Shown in pieces: positions 9,261 through 25,106 of a stretch of DNA of 64,000 nucleotides; within the stretch, counting starts at the first letter, position 1; the number at the start of each line of letters is the position of its first letter. This stretch comes from Procambarus clarkii (taxonomy: Eukaryota; Arthropoda; Malacostraca; Decapoda; Cambaridae): positions 28,043,033 through 28,107,032 of the forward strand of contig NC_091181.1 in assembly GCF_040958095.1 (NCBI RefSeq), in the 5' to 3' direction. The notes beneath the pieces were generated by a model. It had not been told where the DNA came from. It saw only the letters and a list, made by a program, of their open reading frames with translations, and ran no database searches. A program made the translations under genes and the position numbers.

Positions 9261-10089
9261 CCGCTGGTCAAGTTTTTATTACTTGATTTAATCATTGTCT
9301 ATCTTCTATATCTATAAAATACGGATGACTGTCTGTGTAAGGTAAAAGGTACGTAAGTACCATAGAGGTACGTAAGTACATAAGTACCAAACACATACCC
9401 ATAAAGGTACCATACTCAATCCCATATAAGTGTCATACATATGCCCATATAAGAACAATACATATGCCCATTGAGGTACCATACAAAAGCTCTTATAAGT
9501 AACATACATATGCCCAAAAAGGTACCATACTTATGCCCTTATAAGAACAATACATATGTTCTTATAAGTATCATACATATACCCTTATAACTACCATACA
9601 TATGCCCTTATAAGTACCATAAATGCCCATATAAGTACCATTCATATGCCAATATAGGTACCATACAAATGCCTTTATAAGTAGCATACATATGCCCATA
9701 TACGCACCATGCATAGTAGTCTCTAAATACATGAGGAATATTGATATAATGTTATTTTGATTATCCATTTATTATTTAGCTCATTTTGATTATTATTACA
9801 TTTTTTAAAACTCATTTTTCTTAGTAATTTGTTGAGAAAACACGATGATAGGTTTGATATTTGAGGTGGCTGTATCTCAGTAAATATGGCTGTATAGGCG
9901 TTAATATTTAAAATTAGCAAAGAAAGCCTTTACAGAAAGAAAGGTAAATTGCTGTGGTAAACACAATGGTACCATTTTCAAAACGATTCTATGGCTGGTT
10001 TTGATTTTGAGTTTTGTGAAAAATGACGATTTCGCCAGGGCTGGGATTCTTTGCAGGCGGCGGGCTGTATGTACCCCATCTTTGTCTTC

Positions 10090-10876
10090 GTCCGCTGGTC
10101 AAGTTTTTATTACTTGATTTAATCATTGTCTATCTTCTATATCTATAAAATACGGATGACTGTGTAAGGTAAATGGTACGTAAGTACCATAGAGGTACGT
10201 AAGTACATAAGTACCAAACACATACCCATAAAGGTACCATACTCAATCCTATATAAGTGTCATACATATGCCCATATAAGAACAATACATATGCCCATTG
10301 AGGTACCATACAAAAGCTCTTATAAGTAACATACATATGCCCAAAAAGGTACCATACTTATGCCCTTATAAGAACAATACATATGTTCTTATAAGTATCA
10401 TACATATACCCTTATAAAGTACCATTCATATGCCAATATAGGTACCATACAAATGCCTTTATAAGTAGCATACATATGCCCATATACGCACCATGCATAG
10501 TAGTCTCTAAATACATGAGGAATATTGATATAATGTTATTTTGATTATCCATTTATTATTTAGCTCATTTTGATTATTATTACATTTTTTAAAACTCATT
10601 TTCCTTAGTAATTTGTTGAGAAAACACGATGATAGGTTTGATATTTGAGGTGGCTGTATCTCAGTAAATATGGCTGTATAGGCGTTAATATTTAAAATTA
10701 GCAAAGAAAGCCTTTACCGAAAGAAAGGTAAATTGCTGTGGTAAACACAATGGTACCATTTTCAAAACGATTCTATGGCTGGTTTTGATTTTGAGTTTTG
10801 TGAAAAATGACGATTTCGCCAGGGCTGGGATTCTTTGCAGGCGACGGGCTGTATGTACCCCATCTTTGTCTTCGTC
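10090..10876. repeat. Short variant satellite monomer (~787 bp)
   Basis: This monomer lacks about 40 bp of the internal subrepeat block (CCCTTATAAAGTACCATTC junction near 10410). It also has GACTGTGTAAGG instead of GACTGTCTGTGTAAGG and TCCTATATAAG instead of TCCCATATAAG. The monomer at 20576-21359 shares all three marks. Confidence 0.9.
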
Positions 10877-13800
10877 CGCTGGTCAAGTTTTTATTACTTG
10901 ATTTAATCATTGTCTATCTTCTATATCTATAAAATACGGATGACTGTCTGTGTAAGGTAAAAGGTACGTAAGTACCATAGAGGTACGTAAGTACATAAGT
11001 ACCAAACACATACCCATAAAGGTACCATACTCAATCCCATATAAGTGTCATACATATGCCCATATAAGAACAATATATATGCCCATTGAGGTACCATACA
11101 AAAGCTCTTATAAGTAACATACATATGCCCAAAAAGGTAAAAATACTTATGCCCTTATAAGAACAATACATATGTTCTTATAAGTATCATACATATACCC
11201 TTATAACTACCATACATATGCCCTTATAAGTACCATAAATGCCCATATAAGTACCATTCATATGCCAATATAGGTACCATACAAATGCCTTTATAAGTAG
11301 CATACATATGCCCATATACGCACCATGCATAGTAGTCTCTAAATACATGAGGAATATTGATATAATGTTATTTTGATTATCCATTTATTATTTAGCTCAT
11401 TTTGATTATTATTACATTTTTTAAAACTCATTTTCCTTAGTAATTTGTTGAGAAAACTCGATGATAGGTTTGATATTTGAGGTGGCTGTATCTCAGTAAA
11501 TATGGCTGTATAGGCGTTAATATTTAAAATTAGCAAAGAAAGCCTTTATAGAAAGAAAGGTAAATTGCTGTGGTAAACACAATGGTACCATTTTCAAAAC
11601 GATTCTATGGCTGGTTTTGATTTTGAGTTTTGTGAAAAATGACGATTTCGCCAGGGCTGGGATTCTTTGCAGGCGACGGGCTGTATGTACCCCATCTTTG
11701 TCTTCGTCCGCTGGTCAAGTTTTTATTACTTGATTTAATCATTGTCTATCTTCTATATCTATAAATACGGATGACTGTCTGTGTAAGGTAAAAGGTACGT
11801 AAGTACCATAGAGGTACGTAAGTACATAAGTACCAAACACATACCCATAAAGGTACCATACTCAATCCCATATAAGTGTCATACATATGCCCATATAAGA
11901 ACAATATATATGCCCATTGAGGTACCATACAAAAGCTCTTATAAGTAACATACATATGCCCAAAAAGGTAAAAATACTTATGCCCTTATAAGAACAATAC
12001 ATATGTTCTTATAAGTATCATACATATACCCTTATAACTACCATACATATGCCCTTATAAGTACCATAAATGCCCATATAAGTACCATTCATATGCCAAT
12101 ATAGGTACCATACAAATGCCTTTATAAGTAGCATACATATGCCCATATACGCACCATGCATAGTAGTCTCTAAATACATGAGGAATATTGATATAATGTT
12201 ATTTTGATTATCCATTTATTATTTAGCTCATTTTGATTATTATTACATTTTTTAAAACTCATTTTCCTTAGTAATTTGTTGAGAAAACTCGATGATAGGT
12301 TTGATATTTGAGGTGGCTGTATCTCAGTAAATATGGCTGTATAGGCGTTAATATTTAAAATTAGCAAAGAAAGCCTTTACAGAAAGAAAGGTAAATTGCT
12401 GTGGTAAACACAATGGTACCATTTTCAAAACGATTCTATGGCTGGTTTTGATTTTGAGTTTTGTGAAAAATGACGATTTCGCCAGGGCTGGGATTCTTTG
12501 CAGGCGACGGGCTGTATGTACCCCATCTTTGTCTTCGTCCGCTGGTCAAGTTTTTATTACTTGATTTAATCATTGTCTATCTTCTATATCTATAAAATAC
12601 GGATGACTGTCTGTGTAAGGTAAAAGGTACGTAAGTACCATAGAGGTACGTAAGTACATAAGTACCAAACACATACCCATAAAGGTACCATACTCAATCC
12701 CATATAAGTGTCATACATATGCCCATATAAGAACAATATATATGCCCATTGAGGTACCATACAAAAGCTCTTATAAGTAACATACATATGCCCAAAAAGG
12801 TAAAAATACTTATGCCCTTATAAGAACAATACATATGTTCTTATAAGTATCATACATATACCCTTATAACTACCATACATATGCCCTTATAAGTACCATA
12901 AATGCCCATATAAGTACCATTCATATGCCAATATAGGTACCATACAAATGCCTTTATAAGTAGCATACATATGCCCATATACGCACCATGCATAGTAGTC
13001 TCTAAATACATGAGGAATATTGATATAATGTTATTTTGATTATCCATTTATTATTTAGCTCGTTTTGATTATTATTACATTTTTTAAAACTCATTTTCCT
13101 TAGTAATTTGTTGAGAAAACTCGATGATAGGTTTGATATTTGAGGTGGCTGTATCTCAGTAAATATGGCTGTATAGGCGTTAATATTTAAAATTAGCAAA
13201 GAAAGCCTTTACAGAAAGAAAGGTAAATTGCTGTGGTAAACACAATGGTACCATTTTCAAAACGATTCTATGGCTGGTTTTGATTTTGAGTTTTGTGAAA
13301 AATGACGATTTCGCCAGGGCTGGGATTCTTTGCCGGCGACGGGCTGTATGTACCCCATCTTTGTCTTCGTCCGCTGGTCAAGTTTTTATTACTTGATTTA
13401 ATCATTGTCTATCTTCTATATCTATAAAATACGGATGACTGTCTGTGTAAGGTAAAAGGTACGTAAGTACCATAGAGGTACGTAAGTACATAAGTACCAA
13501 ACACATACCCATAAAGGTACCATACTCAATCCCATATAAGTGTCATACATATGCCCATATAAGAACAATATATATGCCCATTGAGGTACCATACAAAAGC
13601 TCTTATAAGTAACATACATATGCCCAAAAAGGTAAAAATACTTATGCCCTTATAAGAACAATACATATGTTCTTATAAGTATCATACATATACCCTTATA
13701 ACTACCATACATATGCCCTTATAAGTACCATAAATGCCCATATAAGTACCATTCATATGCCAATATAGGTACCATACAAATGCCTTTATAAGTAGCATAC

Positions 13801-16800
13801 ATATGCCCATATACGCACCATGCATAGTAGTCTCTAAATACATGAGGAATATTGATATAATGTTATTTTGATTATCCATTTATTATTTAGCTCATTTTGA
13901 TTATTATTACATTTTTTAAAACTCATTTTCCTTAGTAATTTGTTGAGAAAACACGATGATAGGTTTGATATCTGAGGTGGCTGTATCTCAGTAAATATGG
14001 CTGTATAGGCGTTAATATTTAAAATTAGCAAAGAAAGCCTTTACAGAAAGAAAGGTAAATTGCTGTGGTAAACACAATGGTACCATTTTCAAAACGATTC
14101 TATGGCTGGTTTTGATTTTGAGTTTTGTGAAAAATGACGATTTCGCTAGGGCTGGGATTCTTTGCAGGCGACGGGCTGTATGTACCCCATCTTTGTCTTC
14201 GTCCGCTGGTCAAGTTTTTATTACTTGATTTAATCATTGTCTATCTTCTATATCTATAAAATACGGATGACTGTCTGTGTAAGGTAAAAGGTACGTAAGT
14301 ACCATAGAGGTACGTAAGTACATAAGTACCAAACACATACCCATAAAGGTACCATACTCAATCCCATATAAGTGTCATACATATGCCCATATAAGAACAA
14401 TATATATGCCCATTGAGGTACCATACAAAAGCTCTTATAAGTAACATACATATGCCCAAAAAGGTAAAAATACTTATGCCCTTATAAGAACAATACATAT
14501 GTTCTTATAAGTATCATACATATACCCTTATAACTACCATACATATGCCCTTATAAGTACCATAAATGCCCATATAAGTACCATTCATATGCCAATATAG
14601 GTACCATACAAATGCCTTTATAAGTAGCATACATATGCCCATATACGCACCATGCATAGTAGTCTCTAAATACATGAGGAATATTGATATAATGTTATTT
14701 TGATTATCCATTTATTATTTAGCTCGTTTTGATTATTATTACATTTTTTAAAACTCATTTTCCTTAGTAATTTGTTGAGAAAACTCGATGATAGGTTTGA
14801 TATTTGAGGTGGCTGTATCTCAGTAAATATGGCTGTATAGGCGTTAATATTTAAAATTAGCAAAGAAAGCCTTTACAGAAAGAAAGGTAAATTGCTGTGG
14901 TAAACACAATGGTACCATTTTCAAAACGATTCTATGGCTGGTTTTGATTTTGAGTTTTGTGAAAAATGACGATTTCGCCAGGGCTGGGATTCTTTGCCGG
15001 CGACGGGCTGTATGTACCCCATCTTTGTCTTCGTCCGCTGGTCAAGTTTTTATTACTTGATTTAATCATTGTCTATCTTCTATATCTATAAAATACGGAT
15101 GACTGTCTGTGTAAGGTAAAAGGTACGTAAGTACCATAGAGGTACGTAAGTACATAAGTACCAAACACATACCCATAAAGGTACCATACTCAATCCCATA
15201 TAAGTGTCATACATATGCCCATATAAGAACAATATATATGCCCATTGAGGTACCATACAAAAGCTCTTATAAGTAACATACATATGCCCAAAAAGGTAAA
15301 AATACTTATGCCCTTATAAGAACAATACATATGTTCTTATAAGTATCATACATATACCCTTATAACTACCATACATATGCCCTTATAAGTACCATAAATG
15401 CCCATATAAGTACCATTCATATGCCAATATAGGTACCATACAAATGCCTTTATAAGTAGCATACATATGCCCATATACGCACCATGCATAGTAGTCTCTA
15501 AATACATGAGGAATATTGATATAATGTTATTTTGATTATCCATTTATTATTTAGCTCATTTTGATTATTATTACATTTTTTAAAACTCATTTTCCTTAGT
15601 AATTTGTTGAGAAAACACGATGATAGGTTTGATATTTGAGGTGGCTGTATCTCAGTAAATATGGCTGTATAGGCGTTAATATTTAAAATTAGCAAAGAAA
15701 GCCTTTACAGAAAGAAAGGTAAATTGCTGTGGTAAACACAATGGTACCATTTTCAAAACGATTCTATGGCTGGTTTTGATTTTGAGTTTTGTGAAAAATG
15801 ACGATTTCGCTAGGGCTGGGATTCTTTGCAGGCGACGGGCTGTATGTACCCCATCTTTGTCTTCGTCCGCTGGTCAAGTTTTTATTACTTGATTTAATCA
15901 TTGTCTATCTTCTATATCTATAAAATACGGATGACTGTCTGTGTAAGGTAAAAGGTACGTAAGTACCATAGAGGTACGTAAGTACATAAGTACCAAACAC
16001 ATACCCATAAAGGTACCATACTCAATCCCATATAAGTGTCATACATATGCCCATATAAGAACAATATATATGCCCATTGAGGTACCATACAAAAGCTCTT
16101 ATAAGTAACATACATATGCCCAAAAAGGTAAAAATACTTATGCCCTTATAAGAACAATACATATGTTCTTATAAGTATCATACATATACCCTTATAACTA
16201 CCATACATATGCCCTTATAAGTACCATAAATGCCCATATAAGTACCATTCATATGCCAATATAGGTACCATACAAATGCCTTTATAAGTAGCATACATAT
16301 GCCCATATACGCACCATGCATAGTAGTCTCTAAATACATGAGGAATATTGATATAATGTTATTTTGATTATCCATTTATTATTTAGCTCATTTTGATTAT
16401 TTTTACATTTTTTAAAACTCATTTTCCTTAGTAATTTGTTGAGAAAACTCGATGATAGATTTGATATTTGAGGTGGCTGTATCTCAGTAAATATGGCTGT
16501 ATAGGCGTTAATATTTAAAATTAGCAAAGAAAGCCTTTATAGAAAGAAAGGTAAATTGCTGTGGTAAACACAATGGTACCATTTTCAAAACGATTCTATG
16601 GCTGGTTTTGATTTTGAGTTTTGTGAAAAATGACGATTTCGCCAGGGCTGGGATTCTTTGCAGGCGACGGGCTGTATGTACCCCATCTTTGTCTTCGTCC
16701 GCTGGTCAAGTTTTTATTACTTGATTTAATCATTGTCTATCTTCTATATCTATAAAATACGGATGACTGTCTGTGTAAGGTAAAAGGTACGTAAGTACCA

Positions 16801-18361
16801 CAGAGGTACGTAAGTACATAAGTACCAAACACATACCCATAAAGGTACCATACTCAATCCCATATAAGTGTCATACATATGCCCATATAAGAACAATATA
16901 TATGCCCATTGAGGTACCATACAAAAGCTCTTATAAGTAACATACATATGCCCAAAAGGTAAAAATACTTATGCCCTTATAAGAACAATACATATGTTCT
17001 TATAAGTATCATACATATACCCTTATAACTACCATACATATGCCCTTATAAGTACCATAAATGCCCATATAAGTACCATTCATATGCCAATATAGGTACC
17101 ATACAAATGCCTTTATAAGTAGCATACATATGCCCATATACGCACCATGCATAGTAGTCTCTAAATACATGAGGAATATTGATATAATGTTATTTTGATT
17201 ATCCATTTATTATTTAGCTCATTTTGATTATTATTACATTTTTTAAAACTCATTTTCCTTAGTAATTTGTTGAGAAAACACGATGATAGGTTTGATATTT
17301 GAGGTGGCTGTATCTCAGTAAATATGGCTGTATAGGCGTTAATATTTAAAATTAGCAAAGAAAGCCTTTACAGAAAGAAAGGTAAATTGCTGTGGTAAAC
17401 ACAATGGTACCATTTTCAAAACGATTCTATGGCTGGTTTTGATTTTGAGTTTTGTGAAAAATGACGATTTCGCTAGGGCTGGGATTCTTTGCAGGCGACG
17501 GGCTGTATGTACCCCATCTTTGTCTTCGTCCGCTGGTCAAGTTTTTATTACTTGATTTAATCATTGTCTATCTTCTATATCTATAAAATACGGATGACTG
17601 TCTGTGTAAGGTAAAAGGTACGTAAGTACCATAGAGGTACGTAAGTACATAAGTACCAAACACATAACCATAAAGGTACCATACTCAATCCCATATAAGT
17701 GTCATACATATGCCCATATAAGAACAATATATATGCCCATTGAGGTACCATACAAAAGCTCTTATAAGTAACATACATATGCCCAAAAAGGTAAAAATAC
17801 TTATGCCCTTATAAGAACAATACATATGTTCTTATAAGTATCATACATATACCCTTATAACTACCATACATATGCCCTTATAAGTACCATAAATGCCCAT
17901 ATAAGTACCATTCATATGCCAATATAGGTACCATACAAATGCCTTTATAAGTAGCATACATATGCCCATATACGCACCATGCATAGTAGTCTCTAAATAC
18001 ATGAGGAATATTGATATAATGTTATTTTGATTATCCATTTATTATTTAGCTCATTTTGATTATTATTACATTTTTTAAAACTCATTTTCCTTAGTAATTT
18101 GTTGAGAAAACTCGATGATAGGTTTGATATTTGAGGTGGCTGTATCTCAGTAAATATGGCTGTATAGGCGTTAATATTTAAAATTAGCAAAGAAAGCCTT
18201 TACAGAAAGAAAGGTAAATTGCTGTGGTAAACACAATGGTACCATTTTCAAAACGATTCTATGGCTGGTTTTGATTTTGAGTTTTGTGAAAAATGACGAT
18301 TTCGCCAGGGCTGGGATTCTTTGCAGGCGACGGGCTGTATGTACCCCATCTTTGTCTTCGT

Positions 18362-18911
18362 CCGCTGGTCAAGTTTTTATTACTTGATTTAATCATTGTC
18401 TATCTTCTATATCTATAAAATACGGATGACTGTCTGTGTAAGGTAAAAGGTACGTAAGTACCACAGAGGTACGTAAGTACATAAGTACCAAACACATACC
18501 CATAAAGGTACCATACTCAATCCCATATAAGTGTCATACATATGCCCATATAAGAACAATATATATGCCCATTGAGGTACCATACAAAAGCTCTTATAAG
18601 TAACATACATATGCCCAAAAAGGTAAAAATACTTATGCCCTTATAAGAACAATACATATGTTCTTATAAGTATCATACATATACCCTTATAACTACCATA
18701 CATATGCCCTTATAAGTACCATAAATGCCCATATAAGTACCATTCATATGCCAAGAAAGAAAGGTAAATTGCTGTGGTAAACACAATGGTACCATTTTCA
18801 AAACGATTCTATGGCTGGTTTTGATTTTGAGTTTTGTGAAAAATGACGATTTCGCCAGGGCTGGGATTCTTTGCAGGCGACGGGCTGTATGTACCCCATC
18901 TTTGTCTTCGT
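18362..18911. repeat. Deleted satellite monomer (550 bp)
   Basis: A 282-bp internal deletion joins the end of the subrepeat block (CATTCATATGCCAA) directly to GAAAGAAAGGTAAATTG near 18755. The flanks are normal monomers. Confidence 0.95.
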
Positions 18912-20575
18912 CCGCTGGTCAAGTTTTTATTACTTGATTTAATCATTGTCTATCTTCTATATCTATAAAATACGGATGACTGTCTGTGTAAGGTAAAAGG
19001 TACGTAAGTACCACAGAGGTACGTAAGTACATAAGTACCAAACACATACCCATAAAGGTACCATACTCAATCCCATATAAGTGTCATACATATGCCCATA
19101 TAAGAACAATATATATGCCCATTGAGGTACCATACAAAAGCTCTTATAAGTAACATACATATGCCCAAAAAGGTAAAAATACTTATGCCCTTATAAGAAC
19201 AATACATATGTTCTTATAAGTATCATACATATACCCTTATAACTACCATACATATGCCCTTATAAGTACCATAAATGCCCATATAAGTACCATTCATATG
19301 CCAATATAGGTACCATACAAATGCCTTTATAAGTAGCATACATATGCCCATATACGCACCATGCATAGTAGTCTCTAAATACATGAGGAATATTGATATA
19401 ATGTTATTTTGATTATCCATTTATTATTTAGCTCATTTTGATTATTATTACATTTTTTAAAACTCATTTTCCTTAGTAATTTGTTGAGAAAACTCGATGA
19501 TAGGTTTGATATTTGAGGTGGCTGTATCTCAGTAAATATGGCTGTATAGGCGTTAATATTTAAAATTAGCAAAGAAAGCCTTTACCGAAAGAAAGGTAAA
19601 TTGCTGTGGTAAACACAATGGTACCATTTTCAAAACGATTCTATGGCTGGTTTTGATTTTGAGTTTTGTGAAAAATGACGATTTCGCCAGGGCTGGGATT
19701 CTTTGCAGGCGACGGGCTGTATGTACCCCATCTTTGTCTTCGTCCGCTGGTCAAGTTTTTATTACTTGATTTAATCATTGTCTATCTTTTATATCTATAA
19801 AATACGGATGACTGTCTGTGTAAGGTAAAAGGTACGTAAGTACCATAGAGGTACGTAAGTACATAAGTACCAAACACATACCCATAAAGGTACCATACTC
19901 AATCCCATATAAGTGTCATACATATGCCCATATAAGAACAATATATATGCCCATTGAGGTACCATACAAAAGCTCTTATAAGTAACATACATATGCCCAA
20001 AAAGGTAAAAATACTTATGCCCTTATAAGAACAATACATATGTTCTTATAAGTATCATACATATACCCTTATAACTACCATACATGTGCCCTTATAAGTA
20101 CCATAAATGCCCATATAAGTACCATTCATATGCCAATATAGGTACCATACAAATGCCTTTATAAGTAGCATACATATGCCCATATACGCACCATGCATAG
20201 TAGTCTCTAAATACATGAGGAATATTGATATAATGTTATTTTGATTATCCATTTATTATTTAGCTCATTTTGATTATTATTACATTTTTTAAAACTCATT
20301 TTCCTTAGTAATTTGTTGAGAAAACACGATGATAGGTTTGATATTTGAGGTGGCTGTATCTCAGTAAATATGGCTGTATAGGCGTTAATATTTAAAATTA
20401 GCAAAGAAAGCCTTTACAGAAAGAAAGGTAAATTGCTGTGGTAAACACAATGGAACCATTTTCAAAACGATTCTATGGCTGGTTTTGATTTTGAGTTTTG
20501 TGAAAAATGACGATTTCGCCAGGGCTGGGATTCTTTGCAGGCGGCGGGCTGTATGTACCCCATCTTTGTCTTCGT

Positions 20576-21359
20576 CCGCTGGTCAAGTTTTTATTACTTG
20601 ATTTAATCATTGTCTATCTTCTATATCTATAAAATACGGATGACTGTGTAAGGTAAAAGGTACGTAAGTACCATAGAGGTACGTAAGTACATAAGTACCA
20701 AACACATACCCATAAAGGTACCATACTCAATCCTATATAAGTGTCATACATATGCCCATATAAGAACAATACATATGCCCATTGAGGTACCATACAAAAG
20801 CTCTTATAAGTAACATACATATGCCCAAAAAGGTACCATACTTATGCCCTTATAAGAACAATACATATGTTCTTATAAGTATCATACATATACCCTTATA
20901 AAGTACCATTCATATGCCAATATAGGTACCATACAAATGCCTTTATAAGTAGCATACATATGCCCATATACGCACCATGCATAGTAGTCTCTAAATACAT
21001 GAGGAATATTGATATAATGTTATTTTGATTATCCATTTATTATTTAGCTCATTTTGATTATTATTACATTTTTTAAAACTCATTTTCCTTAGTAATTTGT
21101 TGAGAAAACACGATGATAGGTTTGATATTTGAGGTGGCTGTATCTCAGTAAATATGGCTGTATAGGCGTTAATATTTAAAATTAGCAAAGAAAGCCTTTA
21201 CAGAAAGAAAGGTAAATTGCTGTGGTAAACACAATGGTACCATTTTCAAAACGATTCTATGGCTGGTTTTGATTTTGAGTTTTGTGAAAAATGACGATTT
21301 CGCTAGGGCTGGGATTCTTTGCAGGCGACGGGCTGTATGTACCCCATCTTTGTCTTCGT
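20576..21359. repeat. Second copy of the short variant monomer
   Basis: It carries the same deletion and the same two diagnostic changes as the monomer at 10090-10876, and both are preceded by GGCGGCGGGCTG where other copies have GGCGACGGGCTG. This supports block duplication within the array. Confidence 0.9.
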
Positions 21360-24300
21360 CCGCTGGTCAAGTTTTTATACTTGATTTAATCATTGTCTAT
21401 CTTCTATATCTATAAAATACGGATGACTGTCTGTGTAAGGTAAAAGGTACGTAAGTACCATAGAGGTACGTAAGTACATAAGTACCAAACACATACCCAT
21501 AAAGGTACCATACTCAAACCCATATAAGTGTCATACATATGCCCATATAAGAACAATATATATGCCCATTGAGGTACCATACAAAAGCTCTTATAAGTAA
21601 CATACATATGCCCAAAAAGGTAAAAATACTTATGCCCTTATAAGAACAATACATATGTTCTTATAAGTATCATACATAAACCCTTATAACTACCATACAT
21701 ATGCCCTTATAAGTACCATAAATGCCCATATAAGTACCATTCATATGCCAATATAGGTACCATACAAATGCCTTTATAAGTAGCATACATATGCCCATAT
21801 ACGCACCATGCATAGTAGTCTCTAAATACATGAGGAATATTGATATAATGTTATTTTGATTATCCATTTATTATTTAGCTCATTTTGATTATTTTTACAT
21901 TTTTTAAAACTCATTTTCCTTAGTAATTTGTTGAGAAAACTCGATGATAGGTTTGATATTTGAGGTGGCTGTATCTCAGTAAATATGGCTGTATAGGCGT
22001 TAATATTTAAAATTAGCAAAGAAAGCCTTTACAGAAAGAAAGGTAAATTGCTGTGGTAAACACAATGGTACCATTTTCAAAACGATTCTATGGCTGGTTT
22101 TGATTTTGAGTTTTGTGAAAAATGACGATTTCGCCAGGGCTGGGATTCTTTGCAGGCGACGGGCTGTATGTACCCCATCTTTGTCTTCGTCCGCTGGTCA
22201 AGTTTTTATTACTTGATTTAATCATTGTCTATCTTCTATATCTATAAAATACGGATGACTGTCTGTGTAAGGTAAAAGGTACGTAAGTACCACAGAGGGT
22301 ACGTAAGTACATAAGTACCAAACACATACCCATAAAGGTACCATACTCAATCCCATATAAGTGTCATACATATGCCCATATAAGAACAATATATATGCCC
22401 ATTGGGTACCATACAAAAGCTCTTATAAGTAACATACATATGCCCAAAAAGGTAAAAATACTTATGCCCTTATAAGAACAATACATATGTTCTTATAAGT
22501 ATCATACATATACCCTTATAACTACCATACATATGCCCTTATAAGTACCATAAATGCCCATATAAGTACCATTCATATGCCAATATAGGTACCATACAAA
22601 TGCCTTATAAGTAGCATACATATGCCCATATACGCACCATGCATAGTAGTCTCTAAATACATGAGGAATATTGATATAATGTTATTTTGATTATCCATTT
22701 ATTATTTAGCTCATTTTGATTATTATTACATTTTTTAAAACTCATTTTCCTTAGTAATTTGTTGAGAAAACACGATGATAGGTTTGATATTTGAGGTGGC
22801 TGTATCTCAGTAAATATGGCTGTATAGGCGTTAATATTTAAAATTAGCAAAGAAAGCCTTTACAGAAAGAAAGGTAAATTGCTGTGGTAAACACAATGGT
22901 ACCATTTCAAAACGATTCTATGGCTGGTTTTGATTTTGAGTTTTGTGAAAAATGACTATTTCGCTAGGGCTGGGATTCTTTGCAGGCGACGGGCTGTATG
23001 TACCCCATCTTTGTCTTCGTCCGCTGGTCAAGTTTTTATTACTTGATTTAATCATTGTCTATCTTCTATATCTATAAAATACGGATGACTGTCTGTGTAA
23101 GGTAAAAGGTACGTAAGTACCATAGAGGTACGTAAGTACATAAGTACCAAACACATACCCATAAAGGTACCATACTCAATCCCATATAAGTGTCATACAT
23201 ATGCCCATATAAGAACAATATATATGCCCATTGAGGTACCATACAAAAGCTCTTATAAGTAACATACATATGCCCAAAAAGGTAAAAATACTTATGCCCT
23301 TATAAGAACAATACATATGTTCTTATAAGTATCATACATATACCCTTATAACTACCATACATATGCCCTTATAAGTACCATAAATGCCCATATAAGTACC
23401 ATTCATATGTCAATATAGGTACCATACAAATGCCTTTATAAGTAGCATACATATGCCCATATACGCACCATGCATAGTAGTCTCTAAATACATGAGGAAT
23501 ATTGATATAATGTTATTTTGATTATCCATTTATTATTTAGCTCATTTTGATTATTATTACATTTTTTTAAAACTCATTTTCCTTAGTAATTTGTTGAGAA
23601 AACTCGATGATAGGTTTGATATTTGAGGTGGCTGTATCTCAGTAAATATGGCTGTATAGGCGTTAATATTAAAATTAGCAAAGAAAGCCTTTACCGAAAG
23701 AAAGGTAAATTGCTGTGGTAAACACAATGGTACCATTTTCAAAACGATTCTATGGCTGGTTTTGATTTTGAGTTTTGTGAAAAATGACGATTTCGCCAGG
23801 GCTGGGATTCTTTGCAGGCGACGGGGCTGTATGTACCCCATCTTTGTCTTCGTCCGCTGGTCAAGTTTTTATTACTTGAATTTAATCATTGTCTATCTTC
23901 TATATCTATAAAATACGGATGACTGTCTGTGTAAGGTAAACGGTACGTAAGTACCATAGAGGTACGTAAGTACATAAGTACCAACACATACCCATAAAGG
24001 TACCATACTCAATCCCATATAAGTGTCATACATATGCCCATATAAGAACAATATATATGCCCATTGAGGTACCATACAAAAGCTCTTATAAGTAACATAC
24101 ATATGCCCAAAAGGTAAAAATACTTATGCCCTTATAAGAACAATACATATGTTCTTATAAGTATCATACATATACCCTTATAACTACCATACATATGCCC
24201 TTATAAGTACCATAAATGCCCATATAAGTACCATTCATATGCCAATATAGGTACCATACAAATGCCTTTATAAGTAGCATACATATGCCCATATACGCAC

Positions 24301-24606
24301 CATGCATAGTAGTCTCTAAATACATGAGGAATATTGATATAATGTTATTTTGATTATCCATTTATTATTTAGCTCATTTTGATTATTTTTACATTTTTTA
24401 AAACTCATTTTCCTTAGTAATTTTGTTGAGAAAACTCGATGATAGGTTTGATATTTGAGTGGCTGTATCTCAGTAAATATGGCTGTATAGGCGTTAATAT
24501 TTAAAATTAGCAAAGAAAGCCTTTACAGAAAGAAAGGTAAATTGCTGTGGTAAACACAATGGTACCATTTTCAAAACGATTCTATGGCTGGTTTTGATTT
24601 TGAGTT

Positions 24607-25106
24607 NNNNNNNNNNNNNNNNNNNNNNNNNNNNNNNNNNNNNNNNNNNNNNNNNNNNNNNNNNNNNNNNNNNNNNNNNNNNNNNNNNNNNNNNNNNNNN
24701 NNNNNNNNNNNNNNNNNNNNNNNNNNNNNNNNNNNNNNNNNNNNNNNNNNNNNNNNNNNNNNNNNNNNNNNNNNNNNNNNNNNNNNNNNNNNNNNNNNNN
24801 NNNNNNNNNNNNNNNNNNNNNNNNNNNNNNNNNNNNNNNNNNNNNNNNNNNNNNNNNNNNNNNNNNNNNNNNNNNNNNNNNNNNNNNNNNNNNNNNNNNN
24901 NNNNNNNNNNNNNNNNNNNNNNNNNNNNNNNNNNNNNNNNNNNNNNNNNNNNNNNNNNNNNNNNNNNNNNNNNNNNNNNNNNNNNNNNNNNNNNNNNNNN
25001 NNNNNNNNNNNNNNNNNNNNNNNNNNNNNNNNNNNNNNNNNNNNNNNNNNNNNNNNNNNNNNNNNNNNNNNNNNNNNNNNNNNNNNNNNNNNNNNNNNNN
25101 NNNNNN
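24607..25106. other. Assembly gap (500 N)
   Basis: Exactly 500 Ns inside the satellite. Monomer phase on the two sides implies a missing length of about 160 bp plus a multiple of 832, so 500 is a placeholder and the true copy number is unknown. Confidence 0.98.
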
